Part shown: one piece after another, positions 5,232 through 7,743 of the stretch
Layout of the letters: every line of letters starts with the position of its first letter
How positions within the stretch are numbered: position 1 is the stretch's first letter
NCBI GenBank assembly: GCA_008501835.1
Contig: QQUB01000652.1
Span: forward strand, 1-7,743
Direction of reading: 5' to 3'
DNA: 7,743 nucleotides
Origin: Bacteroidota bacterium
GTDB taxonomy: Bacteria > Bacteroidota > Bacteroidia > Chitinophagales > Saprospiraceae
Translations under genes and position numbers: made by a program
Notes under the pieces: model-generated
Seen by the model: the letters and a program-made list of their open reading frames with translations, nothing else
Databases searched by the model: none
Told to the model about the DNA's origin: nothing

Positions 5232-6476
5232 ATGAACAAAACAAAATCACATTTATTATCTGTTCTTTTCCTGCTCTTAATGATTGCTTCATTGTCTGCG
5301 CAAAATACAGGAGAAACCAAAACCCACCTCGTAAAAGTAGAAATTCCCGTTAACGGCCAAATCACCATAACACCTGCTATCCCCAAGGATGGAAAGGTTG
5401 TGCATGGAACAGTATTATCCATCAAAACCAGACCTGCCACCGGATATGCATTTGACAGTGGTTATTTTTCGATTCCTGGCATGTGGGGAGCCATGTATTA
5501 CGAATCAATGACACCTGAATTTAATGTAATCATTGACCAGCCAAAAACCCTTGGCGCCTCATTTGTAAAAGAGGAAGTTTTGGAAGGTTTCAAAGTTATT
5601 CAAAACGTGGAATATGCGACCCCGGGAAAGAAGGTCTTAAAATACGATGTTTATTCCCCGGATAATGCAAAAAACCTGCCATGCATAGTCATTATCCATG
5701 GAGGCGGATGGATCTCCAATACTGAAGACATCATGCGGGGCCTTGCCAGGGAACTGGTCAGGTCAGGAGATTATGTTGTATTCAGCATTGATTATCGATG
5801 GATGCATTTGCTGGATGGTGACGAGAGCCCCAACAAAATGCACCACCTTATCGAGGATGTTTTCGGAGCCATTATCCATATCATGGAACATGCTGAAGCA
5901 TATGGAGCTGATCCAACCAGAATAGCACTTACCGGAGACAGCGCCGGAGGTCATCTTTCAGCCTCTGCCGCTAATTTTCCGGACAAGATCGGCGACAAAG
6001 GGTTTGGTGAACTGGAAGATGTTCATGAATTTTTGCCCTCTTATCTTCCAAAAGACAAAACCATTGAAAAAGTAAGAGAGGAAGTTTCACGGGCTATTAA
6101 GGTGGCAGCTCCGAGTTATGGTGTATTTGCCGGAGGGTTGCTTACAGCGCATATGGGCAAAGAATCTGAAGAAGCCCAAAAAGCTGTTGCTCCCATTGAT
6201 CACATCCCGAATGTAAAAGAAAGAGCCATACCACAATATCTTTTGAGGGGGACCAATGATTTTCTAATCCAGGATGCTAATGTACAGGCTTATGCTGATG
6301 CATTAAAGGCAGCAGGACAAAAGGTAGTATATGAACAGGTGGAGGGAGCTTATCATGCTTTTTTCGATTGGAAACCTGATGCTCAAACCAAAGGATTTTT
6401 CAAAGAGTTCGGAGTACCTTATGCAGCCAGGATGAAAGCTTTTTTTGATGTGGTTTTTTATCCGGAAAAGAAATGA
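5232..6476 (+). CDS. Secreted alpha/beta-hydrolase esterase with N-terminal beta-repeat domain
   Basis: A 414-residue exported hydrolase of the BD-FAE / hormone-sensitive-lipase-like group, which cleaves carboxyl esters such as acylated sugars or aryl esters; the substrate is unknown. Start 5232 is chosen over the in-frame ATG at 5124 because a signal peptide begins there (MNKTK, hydrophobic 8-19, cleavage near SLSA-Q at 23/24). Residues about 34-112 form a beta-rich domain with the pattern GQITITP, GTVLSIKTRPATGYAF, like bacterial InlB-type repeat domains. The catalytic domain follows: oxyanion motif HGGGW at 156-160, nucleophile elbow GDSAGG with Ser237, likely acid Asp343 in GTNDFL, and His375 in GAYHAFF. 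The triad is complete, so activity is expected. There is no lipoprotein cysteine and no type IX sorting tail, so it is probably periplasmic. It stands alone, divergent from the foldase gene. The last base of its TGA is the first base of an inverted repeat. Confidence 0.9.
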   Translation: MNKTKSHLLSVLFLLLMIASLSAQNTGETKTHLVKVEIPVNGQITITPAIPKDGKVVHGTVLSIKTRPATGYAFDSGYFSIPGMWGAMYYESMTPEFNVIIDQPKTLGASFVKEEVLEGFKVIQNVEYATPGKKVLKYDVYSPDNAKNLPCIVIIHGGGWISNTEDIMRGLARELVRSGDYVVFSIDYRWMHLLDGDESPNKMHHLIEDVFGAIIHIMEHAEAYGADPTRIALTGDSAGGHLSASAANFPDKIGDKGFGELEDVHEFLPSYLPKDKTIEKVREEVSRAIKVAAPSYGVFAGGLLTAHMGKESEEAQKAVAPIDHIPNVKERAIPQYLLRGTNDFLIQDANVQAYADALKAAGQKVVYEQVEGAYHAFFDWKPDAQTKGFFKEFGVPYAARMKAFFDVVFYPEKK

Positions 6477-6583
6477 GGCCGCGTCAAAAGTACATTATCA
6501 ATAAAACAGATCTAACAGATAAGAACTGATTTAATTTGTCTAAATATCAGGAGGTCTCCCTCATAATGCTTTTGACACAGCCT
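6476..6583. mobile_element. MITE-like element with imperfect terminal inverted repeats
   Basis: The ends are inverted repeats: left aggccgcgtcaaaag (6476-6490) followed by cattat (6493-6498), right ataatg (6563-6568) followed by cttttgacacagcct (6569-6583). Eight bases, gtcaaaag, and the hexamer pair perfectly; mismatches occur at 6480 and 6482, and two bases (6491-6492) bulge. The 64-base interior has no coding capacity and contains aacagat twice. The reverse-complemented right tip, aggctgtgtcaaaag, resembles tips of Bacteroidota insertion sequences, so a non-autonomous element is the likely reading. No target-site duplication is evident. It lies between convergent genes and could also fold as a terminator. 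Confidence 0.5.
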
Positions 6584-6593
6584 GGATAAAGGT

Positions 6594-7031
6594 TTACTGA
6601 GCAGGATCAAAATTCAACATCCACTGAATGCCAAATTTATCCACGCAACTGCCATAATAGGCTCCCCAGAACATATCCGCAAGTTGCATGGTAACAACTC
6701 CTCCCTCAGACAAGGCATTGAATAACCTGGTTGTTTCCTCTCTTGAATCCGGAGCCAGGCTGATGTGTACATTATTTCCCGGATTCACCTTTTGTCCCAT
6801 TGTTTCAAGCCCATCAGAACCCATAATCACGTGACCTCCTAAAATGGGTAAAGCCATGTGCATTACGAGCTTTTTATGCTCTTCTGACATAGGAGGCATT
6901 CCTTCCTGAGGAGGCATATCCCCAAAGCGGGAAATTTCACCAATGAAATCGCCACCAAAAACGGACTTGTAAAAGTTAAAAGCTTCTTCTGTGTTTCCCG
7001 GGAAATTCAGGTAAGTGTTTACTGTTGCCAT
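6594..7031 (-). CDS. VOC superfamily protein, PhnB-like
   Basis: A 145-residue protein of the vicinal oxygen chelate (glyoxalase/bleomycin-resistance) superfamily, PhnB-like branch (related to '3-demethylubiquinone-9 methyltransferase' domain annotations). The N-terminal half has the typical FPGNTEEAFNFYKSVFGG (10-27), then MHMALPILGGHVIMGSD (57-73); the C-terminal half has NNVHISL (86-92) and FWGAYYGSCVDKFGIQWM (121-138), as expected from the paired beta-alpha-beta-beta-beta modules. His58 and His89 are possible metal or substrate contacts, but the chemistry of this branch is not settled and no reaction is assigned. Length is normal and the frame intact. The ATG at 7031 gives the standard MATVNTYLNF start. 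It lies 54 bases downstream of an AHSA1 remnant on the same strand; SRPBCC and PhnB-like genes are often neighbours in this phylum. Confidence 0.9.
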   Translation of the reverse strand: MATVNTYLNFPGNTEEAFNFYKSVFGGDFIGEISRFGDMPPQEGMPPMSEEHKKLVMHMALPILGGHVIMGSDGLETMGQKVNPGNNVHISLAPDSREETTRLFNALSEGGVVTMQLADMFWGAYYGSCVDKFGIQWMLNFDPAQ

Positions 7032-7055
7032 AGTTGTTTAAAAATTTTTAAAGTT

Positions 7056-7081
7056 AAAAATGCCGAACGAAAATCGTCCGG
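7056..7081 (-). terminator. Intrinsic terminator after the AHSA1 remnant
   Basis: Read on the minus strand, ccggacga (7081-7074) pairs with tcgttcgg (7070-7063) over 8 positions, one a G-U, around a 3-base loop, and is followed by ca and a T5 tract (complement of 7056-7060). It lies five bases beyond the remnant's stop and 25 bases before the VOC start, so VOC may need its own start of transcription within 7032-7056 or depend on read-through. Confidence 0.6.
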
Positions 7082-7085
7082 TTTA

Positions 7086-7223
7086 TCAGTCTAGTGATTC
7101 AGTATATATTTTGAAATGGTCCAGAATAGCCTGCCATCCCATTCGCTGCATATCTTCAGGGTTCACAGATTCCGCTTCGAATCGTTCTACGACCTTCGTT
7201 TCATTCCCGTCCTGATGAGGTAG
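7086..7223 (-). pseudogene. 5'-deleted AHSA1/SRPBCC-domain gene remnant
   Basis: A minus-strand frame of 45 codons ending in TGA (7088-7086) encodes the C-terminal end of an AHSA1-type SRPBCC protein (START-like fold, small hydrophobic ligand binding). The key stretches are DGNETKVVERFEAES, MQRMGWQAILDHF and the tail KIYTESLD; GWQAILD-F-KY at the very end is typical of the family. Complete members run about 140-150 residues, so some 100 N-terminal residues are missing. The frame has no start codon before an internal Met and is closed upstream by TGA at 7226-7224, where an unrelated ORF ends. I see no matching AHSA1 sequence in other frames upstream, so the cause is a deletion or rearrangement rather than a simple frameshift. 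Its terminator is intact. Confidence 0.75.
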
Positions 7224-7227
7224 TCAC

Positions 7228-7743
7228 TTAATGCAAACGAAGATTGAGTAACCACGATTTAGAAGAACCGCCGCCTACGTAAAAATCAAAACCCTCTCCT
7301 ACCACCAGGTTGTTGGGGTTTTGAAATTTTCCTTTCACATTATAGATCTGCTGAAGTTCAAGATTGCGGTTCAGTCGGAAAAGATGAAATCCATACTCCC
7401 GATCTCCGGATCGTTGAAAAGTGACCAGACCGCTTTTCCCTAATAAGGTTAACCGGAGATTCAATCCGGTAGACTTATTCTCTATGCGTTTGGTCTTTTT
7501 CAGTTTAAATGCTTCATCCAGCTTGCCAACGACGGTAAAATTATCCCGCTGACCGTAAGGTGCTTTCATATTTTCGCAGTTAGCTAAAAAATAATAAAAA
7601 CCCTCTTCATCCTGGACAATATCTAACCCCAGGTTAATAAATTTCGTCCCTAATTCCCGATACCGTATGGGCTGATAATTTTCATCCAGTTCAAAAACCA
7701 CAAAACTGGATATTGTTTCCCTGTCTTTATATCTTCTGGAAGA
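7228..7743 (-). CDS. Unrecognised beta-repeat (propeller-like) protein, C-terminal part
   Basis: The frame is open to the right edge (the 14 codons before the GTG at 7701 are all sense), so this is the last 171 residues of a longer protein whose start is outside the window. I do not recognise the family. It shows loosely repeated strands at roughly 50-residue spacing: GLDIVQDEEGFYYFLAN, then TGLNLRLTLLGKSGLVTF, then NNLVVGEGFDFYVGGGSSK, each followed by a strand such as NFTVVGKLDEAF or FHLFRLNRNLEL. This suggests a beta-propeller-like fold. It ends SWLLNLRLH, in the middle of what would be a third repeat, and the stop lies two bases from the in-frame TGA preceding the AHSA1 remnant. The C-terminus may therefore be truncated. 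No signal peptide can be judged because the N-terminus is missing. Confidence 0.6.
   Translation of the reverse strand, partial: SSRRYKDRETISSFVVFELDENYQPIRYRELGTKFINLGLDIVQDEEGFYYFLANCENMKAPYGQRDNFTVVGKLDEAFKLKKTKRIENKSTGLNLRLTLLGKSGLVTFQRSGDREYGFHLFRLNRNLELQQIYNVKGKFQNPNNLVVGEGFDFYVGGGSSKSWLLNLRLH

Noticed and set aside
5763..5954. Minus-strand and +2-frame ORFs inside the esterase
   Set aside because: They overlap the catalytic core of the esterase in other frames and are shadows.
1..7743. An undescribed defence or biosynthetic system
   Set aside because: All long ORFs except the partial one at the right edge belong to well-known families, and no cluster of functionally linked accessory genes is visible.

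Overview
The window reads as ordinary chromosomal sequence from a member of the Bacteroidota. The grounds are close enolase and succinyl-CoA ligase relatives, a Bacteroidota-style DivIC/FtsB protein, a PpiD/SurA-like periplasmic foldase, absence of Shine-Dalgarno sequences (start codons are preceded by A-rich stretches), and a TACCTTTG box matching the Bacteroidota sigma factor -7 consensus TAnnTTTG. I cannot name the genus from the sequence.

Layout. (1) Bases 1-2180, plus strand: the 3' two thirds of enolase (eno, entering from the left edge), a 104-residue DivIC/FtsB division protein, and succinyl-CoA ligase alpha subunit (sucD), closed by a strong hairpin terminator at 2289-2327. (2) Bases 2181-2692: a 512-base convergent intergenic region packed with inverted repeats: small hairpins, a gctaagg-type element, the sucD terminator, a 104-base composite palindrome, a near-perfect acctcggaggt hairpin, and the terminator of the next gene. 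A 29-codon minus-strand ORF is a weak coding candidate there. (3) Bases 2693-4843, minus strand: a 716-residue membrane-anchored peptidyl-prolyl isomerase (PpiD/SurA type) with a recognisable promoter box at 4918-4925. (4) Bases 5232-6476, plus strand: a secreted alpha/beta-hydrolase esterase with an extra N-terminal beta-rich domain. (5) Bases 6476-6583: a small element bounded by imperfect inverted repeats, resembling a MITE, abutting the esterase stop codon. (6) Bases 6594-7743, minus strand: a PhnB-like VOC protein, a 5'-deleted AHSA1/SRPBCC gene remnant with its own terminator, and the 3' part of an unrecognised beta-repeat protein running off the right edge.

How the genes relate. Enolase (glycolysis), SucD (TCA cycle) and the division protein are housekeeping genes with no evident joint pathway; they share direction, not function. 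PpiD and the secreted esterase are divergently transcribed and both envelope-directed. The VOC gene and the AHSA1 remnant are probably what is left of a two-gene arrangement whose upstream half was removed by a deletion or rearrangement near 7224-7230.

I found no convincing undescribed multi-gene system. The points most worth a second look are the rearrangement junction at about 7224-7230, the MITE-like element after the esterase, and the stacked palindromes between sucD and the foldase gene.
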